Below are positions 18,771 through 26,430 of a stretch of DNA of 64,000 nucleotides, one piece after another (position 1 is the stretch's first letter; each line of letters begins with the position of its first letter). The DNA lies in assembly GCF_900142925.1 (NCBI RefSeq), contig NZ_FRCN01000014.1, positions 124,001 to 188,000 of the forward strand, read 5' to 3'. The DNA is from Chitinophaga sp. CF418 (GTDB lineage Bacteria > Bacteroidota > Bacteroidia > Chitinophagales > Chitinophagaceae). The notes under the pieces are model-generated. The model was given only the letters and a program-made list of their open reading frames with translations, ran no database searches and was not told the DNA's origin. A program made the position numbers and the translations under genes.

Positions 18771-19661
18771 TTATTTAGGCAATACAATGCTCTTAATTTT
18801 GTCGCCCAGGTCGATAGTAGCGGAATCATCACAGATACCATTACCATAGTTCACGGTAGCGGTCACACCCTTTACAGTCACCAGTGCTTTACCTTTACCG
18901 ATCCATGGACATTCCAGTTTCCTTTCCAGTGCATCTGCTTCATTTACAGTGATGGTAGCAGAGATACCCAGTGGGTATGCCAGTGAATCTGTACCGGTGA
19001 TGCTGAAAATATCGTCAGTCACATCGCTCAAAGTAGCGGTACCTGAAGTCTGGGTGATGATGGTATTGCTATTGAAGCCAACGATCACGGTATCCAGCTT
19101 CACAGTGCCACCGGTAACTACAGAACTATATTTGTATACATTGCCGTTGCTCATGTTGGTGATAGTTTTTGTACCGGTAACAGTCACACCATTTACGGTA
19201 TAGGTCAGCGGTTTAATAACGATCACGGAGCCAGGGTAGTAGAAGTAACCACTGTAAGTCACCTGGATATTACCTGCACGCACGCGGCCGGTATTATCAG
19301 CGCAACCTGCACCGAACTTGATCAGCAGGGTTTTAGGCCACTGGTCTACCGTTACATCATCGATATCATATGAGAAACAGCTGCCCAGTTTTGCAGCCAG
19401 CTCAGCGCTGTGAGCTTTACGGCCAGTTTCATTCAGGCTGGCGTCAGCACCTACTTCCAGCGCAATGCCGAAGAGGTCGTCATATATTCCGCTTACGATC
19501 GCCTGATCAGCGGCAGCAGTGATTGTTTGATTGTCTCCTTTATTCGTGTCCACATTGGCTGTATCAGTAGCCGATTTAGAACATGCAAAAAAGAGGGTTG
19601 CCATTACTAGCAGGATTACAACTCCTGCGAAGATACGGTTAAAGCAAAAATAGCCTTTCAT
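18771..19661 (-). CDS. Hypothetical lipoprotein
   Basis: A 296-residue lipoprotein with a hydrophobic signal and lipobox LFFAC (cysteine near residue 27), probably on the cell envelope. The body is rich in Thr, Val, Gly and Asp and predicted beta-strand (for example GTKTITNMSNGNVYKYSS). It resembles many Bacteroidota surface lipoproteins of unknown function. The start at 19661 is chosen because the signal begins there; an open extension upstream has no coding character. A short hairpin (CCGTAC/GTACGG, 19692-19709) lies in the leader and TACATTTG on the minus strand (19734-19741) may be the -7 box. Confidence 0.75.
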   Translation of the reverse strand: MKGYFCFNRIFAGVVILLVMATLFFACSKSATDTANVDTNKGDNQTITAAADQAIVSGIYDDLFGIALEVGADASLNETGRKAHSAELAAKLGSCFSYDIDDVTVDQWPKTLLIKFGAGCADNTGRVRAGNIQVTYSGYFYYPGSVIVIKPLTYTVNGVTVTGTKTITNMSNGNVYKYSSVVTGGTVKLDTVIVGFNSNTIITQTSGTATLSDVTDDIFSITGTDSLAYPLGISATITVNEADALERKLECPWIGKGKALVTVKGVTATVNYGNGICDDSATIDLGDKIKSIVLPK

Positions 19662-19782
19662 AGAATAGTATAGTTTTAAATGAGGTTTTCCGGCCGTACT
19701 TTTGTACGGGCTATCTAAAATATAAATATTATACAAATGTAATATTTTTACAAATCCAATAAAAAAATTTAATATCTGAGTA

Positions 19783-20553
19783 ATGAACTGGATTGATACA
19801 CATGCCCATTTATATGGGGAGGAGTTTTCGGCGGACAGGACAACAATAGTAGAACGGGCGTTGGCAGCGGGCGTATCCAGGTTATACCTTCCTAATATCG
19901 ACAGCACATCCATCGAGGGTATGCTGGCATTGGAAGTTCAGTTTCCCGACAACTGCTTTGCCATGATGGGCGTACATCCCTGTTACATCAATGAGAATGT
20001 AGAACAGGAGCTTTCTGTGGTGCGGGAATGGCTGGCAAAAAGGCCGTTTAAAGCCATCGGAGAGATAGGGCTTGATTTCTACTGGGATACTACTTACCGG
20101 GAACAGCAGTACCAGGCATTTCGCAGTCAGCTGGAACTGGCAAGGGAGTACCATCTGCCGGTAGCCATTCATAGCCGGGAAAGCACCCGGGAATGTATTG
20201 ACGAGGTGAAAGCCTTACAGGACGGCCGCTTGTCAGGAGTTTTCCATTGCTTTTCCGGTACACTGGAAGAAGCGAAAGAGATCATTGACCTGGGCTTTTA
20301 CCTGGGCATAGGCGGTGTGGTGACATTCAAGAAGTCCGGGCTGGACAAGATCCTGGAAGATATCGACCTGCAATACGTTGTACTGGAGACAGATGCACCT
20401 TACCTGGCGCCTGTACCTTACAGAGGCAAAAGGAATGAAAGTGCTTACATTCCACTGATCGGAGAAAAGATAGCAGATGTAAAAAATCTAAAAATAGCGG
20501 ACGTCGCTGCAATTACTACAAACAACGCGCTTAAATTATTCAAAACCCACTAA
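19783..20553 (+). CDS. tatD: TatD family metal-dependent hydrolase (DNase)
   Basis: A cytoplasmic TIM-barrel metalloenzyme of the TatD family, members of which have 3'-5' exonuclease activity on DNA. The metal ligands are visible: DTHAHL at the N-terminus, the GEIGLDFYW glutamate, VAIHSRES, GVFHCFSG, and ETDAPYLAP near the C-terminus. The 256-residue length is normal. It is followed 45 bp later by the asparaginase gene on the same strand, possibly one operon. Confidence 0.93.
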   Translation: MNWIDTHAHLYGEEFSADRTTIVERALAAGVSRLYLPNIDSTSIEGMLALEVQFPDNCFAMMGVHPCYINENVEQELSVVREWLAKRPFKAIGEIGLDFYWDTTYREQQYQAFRSQLELAREYHLPVAIHSRESTRECIDEVKALQDGRLSGVFHCFSGTLEEAKEIIDLGFYLGIGGVVTFKKSGLDKILEDIDLQYVVLETDAPYLAPVPYRGKRNESAYIPLIGEKIADVKNLKIADVAAITTNNALKLFKTH

Positions 20554-20598
20554 CCTTTTAGGCGGTACATTTGCAGGCAATTTGGAACAGCAGCATCA

Positions 20599-21642
20599 AT
20601 GAGTAAAATCCTGATTATTTATACAGGGGGCACAGTTGGGATGATCTACGACGAGAAAACCAAAGCCTTACGACCTATCGGGTTTAATGAAATACGTAAC
20701 AATCTTCCGGAATTGTACCGCATGGGGATTGACTTTTACGTATACGCCTTCAATCCTCCTATCGATTCTTCCGACATGCAACCGGAGATATGGGTAGAAA
20801 TAGCTTCTATCATAGAAGACCGGTATGACCGGTATGACGGATTTGTCATCTTACATGGTTCCGATACCATGTCCTTCACTGCTTCAGCACTCAGTTTTAT
20901 GCTGGAGAACCTTTCAAAACCGGTTATCCTTACCGGGTCACAGCTGCCTATCGGCAAGATCCGTACCGATGCCAAAGAGAATATTATTACCGCTATGGAA
21001 ATTGCTGCCACTCGTCATAACGGGCAGGTGGTAGTACCGGAGGTATGTATCTATTTCGACTTTGCTCTCTTCCGCGGTAACCGTTCCAAGAAGTATAACG
21101 CCGAAAAATTTGAAGCGTTCTACTCCATGAACTACCCTCCGCTGGCAGAAGCAGGTATTGACATCAAGTACAAGACACAGGTTGTATTACCTTCTCCGGA
21201 AAAACCGCTGAAAGTACATAAACACCTGGATGATAATGTGACCGTCCTGAAAATGTTCCCCGGCATTACCCGTAAAGCAGTGGAAGCTACACTCAACGTA
21301 AACGGCCTCCGTGGCGTGATATTAGAGACTTTTGGGAGCGGAAACACAAACACTCAGCCCTGGTTCATAGAAAGCCTTAAAAAGGCCATTGACAGGGGTG
21401 TAGTGATCGTAGATATCACCCAGTGTGACGGTGGTTCCGTAGAACTGGGCAAATATGAAACCAGTCAGCCCCTGCAGCAGATAGGGGTGATCAGCGGTCA
21501 TGATATGACCTTCGAGGCGGCCATTACTAAACTCATGTTCGTGCTGGGACAAAACCTGGATCTCGAAGCAACCAAGGCAATGATTGAGGCACCCCTGAGG
21601 GGAGAACTGACAACAAATGCCAATGATTGGGAAGCGATATAA
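20599..21642 (+). CDS. ansA: Type I (cytoplasmic) L-asparaginase
   Basis: This enzyme hydrolyses L-asparagine to aspartate and ammonia. Both catalytic threonine motifs are present: IIYTGGTVGM (residues about 5-14) and the HGSDTMSFTASAL segment (about 84-96). There is no signal peptide, which fits the cytoplasmic type I class, and the 347-residue length agrees. TACATTTG at 20566-20573 could be a -7 box, but it lacks a matching TTTG, so read-through from tatD is equally possible. Confidence 0.93.
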   Translation: MSKILIIYTGGTVGMIYDEKTKALRPIGFNEIRNNLPELYRMGIDFYVYAFNPPIDSSDMQPEIWVEIASIIEDRYDRYDGFVILHGSDTMSFTASALSFMLENLSKPVILTGSQLPIGKIRTDAKENIITAMEIAATRHNGQVVVPEVCIYFDFALFRGNRSKKYNAEKFEAFYSMNYPPLAEAGIDIKYKTQVVLPSPEKPLKVHKHLDDNVTVLKMFPGITRKAVEATLNVNGLRGVILETFGSGNTNTQPWFIESLKKAIDRGVVIVDITQCDGGSVELGKYETSQPLQQIGVISGHDMTFEAAITKLMFVLGQNLDLEATKAMIEAPLRGELTTNANDWEAI

Positions 21643-21648
21643 ATTAAT

Positions 21649-21679
21649 TTTGGTAATACGGGGGAAAGAGATATCTTTG
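21649..21679 (+). promoter_or_regulatory. Promoter of tRNA-Ser
   Basis: TTTG (21649-21652), a 19-nt spacer and TATCTTTG (21672-21679) match the Bacteroidota consensus perfectly. It lies 30 bp ahead of the tRNA. Confidence 0.8.
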
Positions 21680-21708
21680 CAACCCTGAATTAAAAATTCA
21701 ATTCAACC

Positions 21709-21795
21709 GGAGAAGTGCAGGAGTGGTTGAACTGGCACGCCTGGAAAGTGTGTAAACTCGAAAGGGTTTCAAGGGTTCGAATCCCTTCTTCTCCG
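21709..21795 (+). tRNA. tRNA-Ser (anticodon GGA)
   Basis: An 87-nt class II tRNA. The acceptor stem GGAGAAG pairs with CTTCTCC (discriminator G), and the anticodon stem CACGC/GTGTG holds the loop CTGGAAA with anticodon GGA. A long variable arm (ACTCGAAAGGGT) and a T-arm with GGTTCGAATCC follow. CCA is not encoded. The prophage integrase lies 85 bp downstream on the same strand, so the 3' part of this gene is the likely attachment site. Confidence 0.95.
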
Positions 21796-21800
21796 CTCTT
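21770..21800 (+). other. Probable prophage attachment region (left end)
   Basis: The 3' half of the tRNA gene directly abuts the integrase, the classic arrangement for tyrosine-recombinase integration into a tRNA. The exact core cannot be set because the other junction lies outside the window. Confidence 0.55.
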
Positions 21801-21823
21801 TTTTTATGGTCGCTTGTTTGTCA

Positions 21824-21882
21824 ATGTTTTAAATCCAATTACTAACAAATCCGGAAGTAAACCCGGAAGTAATTTAAAACAT
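21824..21882. repeat. Inverted and direct repeats before the integrase
   Basis: An 11-bp inverted repeat (ATGTTTTAAAT at 21824-21834, ATTTAAAACAT at 21872-21882) encloses two direct copies of CCGGAAGTAA (21851-21860 and 21864-21873). The right arm contains the integrase start codon. Candidates are integrase arm-type sites or an autoregulatory operator. Confidence 0.5.
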
Positions 21883-23158
21883 GACAAGTCCAAATCAAAA
21901 AACTCCCTACACCACCCCTGTATTGTGCGGCCAATCAGAGGGTGTAAACAGCGAATGGTATGTGTACTGTGAATACACACACGCCGGAAAAAAATATCCC
22001 CGAAAATGGCGTGAAGGAATTAACCGCATAAAAGATCTCAAACAAAAGACTATCGAAGCTGAAGCTCTTCTCGAGGCAAGAAAAGAGTGGCTGAAAGCGG
22101 GCTGGAACCCAATAACAGATCCCAAATTTAAATTAAGACATTCCCCAAAAACATCGGCCAACAAAGAAAATGTAGTATCCTTGTCCATATCGGCGGCTTT
22201 AAAATGGGCATTAGACAAAAAGAAACTTTCTAACAAATCCCGCTTGGGATATGCGAGCCAAATAAATCATATAGAAACTGCGATTACAAATCTCTTTTAT
22301 GATGGCATAACAATAACCCAACTCACCAGATTTCATGTAAAAACAATACTGCAACAGGTAGAAACAGACCGTTCACTATCTGATCATGGCTATAATAAAT
22401 ATAAAGACGTTATTAGCTCAATGTTAGGCGAGTTGGAGCAATGGGAGATAATTGAATATAATCCGGCAAGCAAAATTCCAAGTCGAGAAGTTCCGGAATC
22501 TGAAAAATACAAAGCTCTTACAGCAGAGGAAAAACAGAAGATTGCAGAACATTTATGTTTAGAACATCCTCTTTATTTCGTTTATCTATTAGTTATATAT
22601 CATACCGGCATCCGGCCCAAAGAGGTACTTGCATTGCGCATTTCATGCATTAACTTTCAATCAAGAATAATAACCATTGAGCCCAACCCGGAAGAGGAAA
22701 ATGCAAAAACAAGAAAAAGACGGGAAGTTCCTATACCTGATGAACTGTTCGAATATCTTGCCAGCCTGGAATTGTCAAACTACCCCATGGAATATTACGT
22801 ATTCGGAAGTCCGTATACAGGGCAAGGGGGATATCGCGGGCGCAGAAAGGAAGGGAAGGGCGGCGCAATGCACCCTAATTATTTTTTATCCTCCCCCAAT
22901 CAAATAAAAAGAGATACCGTAACAAAGTTATGGCAAGCTATTGTCAAGAAACAATTGGGTATCGACAAATTCATGTATGGCATGAAACACACAGGTGGGG
23001 ACGACAAAATTTTAGCGGGTGTCGATCTGGACGCCTTACGAAATCTTTACGGACACGGATCAAAGAGAATGACTGAAACGTATACCAAGAAGATAAAAGG
23101 CGTTTATAAGAACGAGATTATTAAGAAAGCGCCTGAATTTATCAATAAGCTTTCGTAA
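21881..23158 (+). CDS. int: Prophage tyrosine recombinase/integrase
   Basis: A 425-residue site-specific recombinase expected to integrate and excise the prophage at tRNA-Ser. A SAM-like core-binding domain covers roughly residues 95-200 and the catalytic domain about 210-420. Catalytic residues visible are Arg in HTGIRPKEVLALR, the box II histidine in MKHTGGDD, the second histidine in YGHGSKRMTETY, and the nucleophilic Tyr in ETYTKK. Box II is KHTG instead of HxxR, a variant I associate with Bacteroidota phage integrases. Overall composition is more AT-rich than the host genes before it. Confidence 0.9.
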   Translation: MTSPNQKTPYTTPVLCGQSEGVNSEWYVYCEYTHAGKKYPRKWREGINRIKDLKQKTIEAEALLEARKEWLKAGWNPITDPKFKLRHSPKTSANKENVVSLSISAALKWALDKKKLSNKSRLGYASQINHIETAITNLFYDGITITQLTRFHVKTILQQVETDRSLSDHGYNKYKDVISSMLGELEQWEIIEYNPASKIPSREVPESEKYKALTAEEKQKIAEHLCLEHPLYFVYLLVIYHTGIRPKEVLALRISCINFQSRIITIEPNPEEENAKTRKRREVPIPDELFEYLASLELSNYPMEYYVFGSPYTGQGGYRGRRKEGKGGAMHPNYFLSSPNQIKRDTVTKLWQAIVKKQLGIDKFMYGMKHTGGDDKILAGVDLDALRNLYGHGSKRMTETYTKKIKGVYKNEIIKKAPEFINKLS

Positions 23159-23479
23159 AAAGAACGGCCAAGGAACAAGTCAAGGAATAGTGACAGCAGA
23201 CTCATGCATATTAAAAGGAAATTTTGGCGCTAAGTCACCAAGTAACATCCACATAGCTGCCAAGTCATCCCACATAGCTGCCTTTTTTGCAGATAAAGTG
23301 GGAGTACTGAAAACAGAAAAATTTCGGTATGATTTCAGCAATGTATATAGTGGAATAATGAATAGCAGGATAACAATAGCGGGCAAAGTTTGAAAACTGG
23401 TAAACTTGTATAGCGAGCTGGTATATATAACTGCCTGACACTAGCGATTCTCTAACCTACCAAATCTCGACGTCTCTCT
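23159..23479. other. Intergenic region after int, with a short tandem repeat
   Basis: CATCCACATAGCTGCC (23246-23261) is repeated almost exactly at 23266-23282. Short open frames exist on both strands (67-68 residues), and the minus-strand one would encode a repeated AAMW-type peptide. Neither is convincing as a gene. Confidence 0.35.
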
Positions 23480-23656
23480 ATGAAACGTAAGAAACGCGAT
23501 CATGGCTACCTAAAGTATTATGTACAGGTAGTTTTAACGACCGGTACAGCCCTTGTATTTATCACAAATCTGGCGGTCAACAATCCTAACCTTAAAAAAC
23601 TTGAAGCGAAATCAGGACCGGTAAGTGTCAGTATAGAGGCTTACCAGAAGCAGTAA
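23480..23656 (+). CDS. Small single-span membrane protein
   Basis: A 58-residue protein not recognised as any family. The N-terminus is basic (MKRKKRDHGYLKYY), a hydrophobic segment follows at about residues 14-33 (VQVVLTTGTALVFITNLAV), and a hydrophilic tail ends SIEAYQKQ. The basic N-terminus suggests the tail faces the periplasm. It is followed within 17 bp by a strong terminator, which supports a real transcript. It could be an accessory lysis or superinfection protein, but nothing in the sequence decides this. Confidence 0.5.
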   Translation: MKRKKRDHGYLKYYVQVVLTTGTALVFITNLAVNNPNLKKLEAKSGPVSVSIEAYQKQ

Positions 23657-23672
23657 GATTAATCTTTATATA

Positions 23673-23710
23673 AAAGAAGCCGTCCCAAATCTGGACGGCT
23701 TCTTTATTTT
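23673..23710. terminator. Terminator between the small membrane gene and the lysis cassette
   Basis: A 13-bp perfect stem AAAGAAGCCGTCC / GGACGGCTTCTTT has a 7-nt loop and T-rich flanks on both strands. It lies between convergent genes. Confidence 0.85.
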
Positions 23711-23758
23711 AAAGAGTTATACTCAAAGAAACCCGCTTTTAAAATTTACCATGAGATA

Positions 23759-24283
23759 TTAATTTTCATTTTGCGAAACCTGTGTATCGACATCGACTCT
23801 GACTACTCTCACATTTGCTGGCTGATTGCGGTATTTCGGTCTTCTCTTTCCAATACATCGAATTTTTGCAATTCTCATAATATTAACCCGATCATTCTGA
23901 TTCCCGCCCAAAACGTGATAGTAATTAAGATCTTCACCAATGTAGAGCCCAACATGATTCCCCCCACTGCGCTTAAATACAAGAACATCACCAAGCATAG
24001 CCCTCTCGACTGACACTCCGAAATTAAGCCAGTTTGCGGCCCACAATGGACTCTTTACAACCTCCTTACCAGAACGAAAAGCTACCACACCAATAAACAG
24101 CCCACACCAGGGAATAGCGTCCGACGTGTAAACTATATCAACACCAATTTCTTGAGCCCATTTTAAAATAACGGAATTGCTTTCTTCTCCTGGAACTTCG
24201 AGAGTACCATAAAGTTTTATAGCCTCAGAAATCATCTTCGGACCACTTTCATTTTGGATCCAAGAATATTTAACTGGTATCAT
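23759..24283 (-). CDS. Endolysin, NlpC/P60-like (TIGR02594 type)
   Basis: A 174-residue predicted peptidoglycan hydrolase for host lysis. The papain-like residues are visible: Cys60 in PWCGLFIG, His110 in GGNHVGLY and Asn128 in GGNQNDRV as the likely third residue. This is the pattern of the TIGR02594 family. There is no signal peptide, so release needs the holin-like protein encoded upstream. It is the last gene of a four-gene minus-strand lysis cassette and overlaps the spanin-like gene by 4 bp (ATGA). The basic C-terminal tail beyond residue 145 may bind the wall. Confidence 0.8.
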   Translation of the reverse strand: MIPVKYSWIQNESGPKMISEAIKLYGTLEVPGEESNSVILKWAQEIGVDIVYTSDAIPWCGLFIGVVAFRSGKEVVKSPLWAANWLNFGVSVERAMLGDVLVFKRSGGNHVGLYIGEDLNYYHVLGGNQNDRVNIMRIAKIRCIGKRRPKYRNQPANVRVVRVDVDTQVSQNEN

Positions 24284-24870
24284 TGTTTCTTTCCTAAATA
24301 TCTGTATGCTACATATCCAGCAACAGCGATGATCAATATTATCAGAAAGGCGATTGATTTTCCTTTCCGATGGATAGTAAGTTGTGACGTGGTTGCAGTT
24401 GTTTTTCGACTCTGCCGTTGCGCAATTCTATTGGCCTGTTGTTCTGCTTTCTCCACCCGTGCAGCACTTATAGCTATATTGCGGCTCTCATCATCCTTTC
24501 GAACAGTTCCTATTTCGTTGACAATTTTCTCACGATACAAAAGGGTTCCGGCACAAGGGGAAGGGCGGTCTATTAGCTCGGGCGCGGGTAACGTTTTATT
24601 CATTACGCCACTGTCGAAATCAAATTCGCCGCTGAAGTATTCCCGAGTTGTAGTAATTCTTGCATACACACTATCGACCCTGCTTTTCCCCAACGTGTTG
24701 TGTCCTTCAACTTCAAGGCTATCAATTACGGCCGCTTTCACGTTTGCATTGCTCGTTTCCTCTACGACTTCTGAGGTGTTTTTTTTGCTGTTCTGCGTCT
24801 TCCGCGCATAGCTACAACTGGCAAAGGAAGCGGCCGTAATGATTATAGATATTATAATTTTATTTTTCAT
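24280..24870 (-). CDS. Predicted unimolecular spanin
   Basis: A 196-residue protein with an N-terminal lipoprotein signal (lipobox FASC, Cys near residue 19) and a C-terminal transmembrane helix (about 170-190, IAFLIILIIAVAGYVAYRYL) followed by a short basic tail. This double anchoring, outer membrane by lipid and inner membrane by helix, defines u-spanins such as phage T1 gp11, which fuse the two membranes in the last step of lysis. The periplasmic part is charged, with a helical stretch near 130-160 (ISAARVEKAEQQANRIAQ). It sits between holin-like and endolysin genes, overlapping both neighbours. The role is inferred from topology and context. Confidence 0.65.
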   Translation of the reverse strand: MKNKIIISIIITAASFASCSYARKTQNSKKNTSEVVEETSNANVKAAVIDSLEVEGHNTLGKSRVDSVYARITTTREYFSGEFDFDSGVMNKTLPAPELIDRPSPCAGTLLYREKIVNEIGTVRKDDESRNIAISAARVEKAEQQANRIAQRQSRKTTATTSQLTIHRKGKSIAFLIILIIAVAGYVAYRYLGKKQ

Positions 24871-25204
24871 CTTCTATGAGCTCAGACGGCTTTTTTACTC
24901 CAAAAATTCGAGAAACCATTGCTAACATTGGAGAAATAAGAACCTCGTAACACGAGGTAGTGACACAGTAGGTAAGGAAATAAATAGGCCAATCCTCTGT
25001 TTTCGCAATCCCAGTTCTTCGAAGTGTCACATAGTACAGTAATGACATAATCCCCGAAAGCAGCATTACCTTATGTGCCAATCTTACACTTTGAAAAAAA
25101 TTACCGAGATTCTTTTTTGTAAAAAAACCAATGGCAACTATCAACGCCATTAACTTAATATCTATGTATTGAGTCAACTTCAACAATTCAATTTGTGGGT
25201 TCAC
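24860..25204 (-). CDS. Putative holin
   Basis: A 114-residue membrane protein with about three hydrophobic segments (near residues 16-32, 45-62 and 73-98) and a charged C-terminal tail (KKPSELIEDEK), a common holin layout. It precedes the spanin-like and endolysin genes on the same strand and overlaps the spanin gene by 11 bp. No named holin family is recognised; the call is from size, topology and position. Confidence 0.6.
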   Translation of the reverse strand: MNPQIELLKLTQYIDIKLMALIVAIGFFTKKNLGNFFQSVRLAHKVMLLSGIMSLLYYVTLRRTGIAKTEDWPIYFLTYCVTTSCYEVLISPMLAMVSRIFGVKKPSELIEDEK

Positions 25205-25209
25205 TAGTA

Positions 25210-25488
25210 TTATCTTTTTGTATTAAACACACGCGCTTCCAGCAACGCTGTACGCACCTTTAATTCTGCCAAATCTGCCTCAACTTTTCCCCGCCAAATC
25301 TTTGCATCAGCAGCATCCTGTTTTTGGTTAGATTCGATTCGTATCAATGAATCGGAAATCTGATCCACAAGGCTGTCGCGCTTTGCGTACGTGTAGGATG
25401 CCCAGATTAGGTTAGCGCACATCACTAACACATGCACAATGTTCATCTGTATATTCATTCGCATGTTCTTAGCCTCTGTTACTGACAT
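25210..25488 (-). CDS. Small membrane-anchored coiled-coil protein of the lysis cassette
   Basis: A 92-residue protein with one N-terminal hydrophobic segment (about residues 15-33) and a long helical, heptad-like C-terminal part (SLIRIESNQKQDAADAKIWR...ADLAELKVRTALLEARV). This resembles XhlA-type hemolysin-associated proteins or inner-membrane spanins by shape only. It ends 5 bp before the holin-like gene and is the first gene of the cassette, so a lysis or lysis-control role is likely. Confidence 0.55.
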   Translation of the reverse strand: MSVTEAKNMRMNIQMNIVHVLVMCANLIWASYTYAKRDSLVDQISDSLIRIESNQKQDAADAKIWRGKVEADLAELKVRTALLEARVFNTKR

Positions 25489-25700
25489 ATCTATTTATTT
25501 GTTAAAAAAGGGTATACAAACGTCCATATTTAGAGGGCAGTATTATAAACAGATAATAATAGAGACGAGCAGAAAGAATAGCTATTCAAGGTTGGCGACG
25601 AGAAACAGCTACAGTCTCCCCTTCCGGAATACGGAACCTGTAAAAAACAAGTAACAACATATCACCAACCCTTAAAAGGATAAACAATATGTTAAACTAT
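25489..25700. other. Intergenic region upstream of the lysis cassette
   Basis: AT-rich spacer between divergent units, presumably holding the lysis promoter. No clear consensus was found. Confidence 0.3.
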
Positions 25701-25792
25701 TTGATTTGAGTGTGTATTTATTTCAAAATATTTTGTATCTTTGATTTACCAAAGCGGGGGCGCAACCGGGTAAAGGGCGCACAAACAAAATG
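25701..25792 (+). repeat. Promoter-leader unit, copy 1
   Basis: A 92-nt segment that recurs at 26339-26430 with three mismatches, ending in the ATG of the downstream gene. It contains TATCTTTG (25736-25743, a perfect -7 box) overlapping a CTTTG...CAAAG inverted repeat, then a G-rich leader (GCGGGGGCGCAACCGGG). No good TTTG -33 box sits at the usual spacing, which hints at activator or operator control. Confidence 0.8.
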
Positions 25793-26266
25793 AATAAGAA
25801 TTTTAAGGTTACAAAAGAAATGATCCAAGCCGCAGAAGATGTTTTTATTGCAATAGCCTACAGCGAAACAATCCGACCGGCAATAATTGAGATCCAACAA
25901 AACATACTGAAGAGGTTTCAGTACAAGGTCGATGAACAGGCCTCTAAAGCAAGGCTGCGCGAGCCAATTGTAACTCACGAGAGAAGCTATTTAATGTCAG
26001 ATAATGACTTCTCCCATTACTTAACACACCTGCATAAGGAGTATATAATGGCCGGGTTTAAAGTAGAATATGGCTATTGCCCGTTGCTTATAGCAGAGGA
26101 TATACAGCGAAACGCAGAAAAAAAACTTATCACTGTAATGGAATCTGTTTCGGGGATAAGTTTTGATATGATATTTATGGGACCTGCCCCCATTGTTAAC
26201 AAACAAAAACTGATTGATATCTATTTAAAACTACTCGCTTCGTATTGCAAGAATCCATTTAAATGA
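25790..26266 (+). CDS. Unknown protein behind leader copy 1
   Basis: A 158-residue soluble, largely alpha-helical protein of no recognised family. Visible features are a charged N-terminus (MNKNFKVTKEMIQAAEDVF), a HERSYLMSDNDFSHYLTHLHKEY segment near residues 63-85 and a compact C-terminus. The start is fixed by the leader, which ends at exactly the same place relative to the next gene's ATG. The stop codon lies inside a 27-bp terminator stem. Shared control with the LPD29 gene suggests a common programme, perhaps early expression on entry. Confidence 0.65.
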   Translation: MNKNFKVTKEMIQAAEDVFIAIAYSETIRPAIIEIQQNILKRFQYKVDEQASKARLREPIVTHERSYLMSDNDFSHYLTHLHKEYIMAGFKVEYGYCPLLIAEDIQRNAEKKLITVMESVSGISFDMIFMGPAPIVNKQKLIDIYLKLLASYCKNPFK

Positions 26267-26314
26267 TAAAGAGAAATAGCCGGGAGTCCGGCTATTTCTC
26301 TTTATCATTTAAAT
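26257..26314 (+). terminator. Very long perfect terminator hairpin
   Basis: A 27-bp perfect stem (26257-26283 with 26288-26314, loop GAGT) is centred on GCCGG/CCGGC. It includes the last codons and stop of the gene at 25790-26266 and is followed by AT-rich sequence. It could act in both directions and isolates the two leader units. Confidence 0.75.
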
Positions 26315-26338
26315 GAAATAAAGTATCCTAAAAATATT

Positions 26339-26430
26339 TTGATTTAAGTGTGTAGTTATTTCAAAATATTTTGTATCTTTGATTTATCAAAGCGGGGGCG
26401 CAACCGGGTAAAGGGCGCACAAACAAAATG
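26339..26430 (+). repeat. Promoter-leader unit, copy 2
   Basis: Nearly identical to 25701-25792 (89 of 92 positions). In this copy the palindrome over the -7 box is perfect: CTTTGAT-TT-ATCAAAG, immediately overlapping TATCTTTG. It ends in the ATG of the LPD29-like gene. Confidence 0.8.

Noticed and set aside
21715..21972. Open frame through the tRNA-Ser gene
   Set aside because: It is a chance frame over the tRNA and the integrase start.
23180..23393. Overlapping short frames on both strands after the integrase
   Set aside because: Neither has coding character beyond the tandem repeat; both are weaker than the 58-residue gene that follows.
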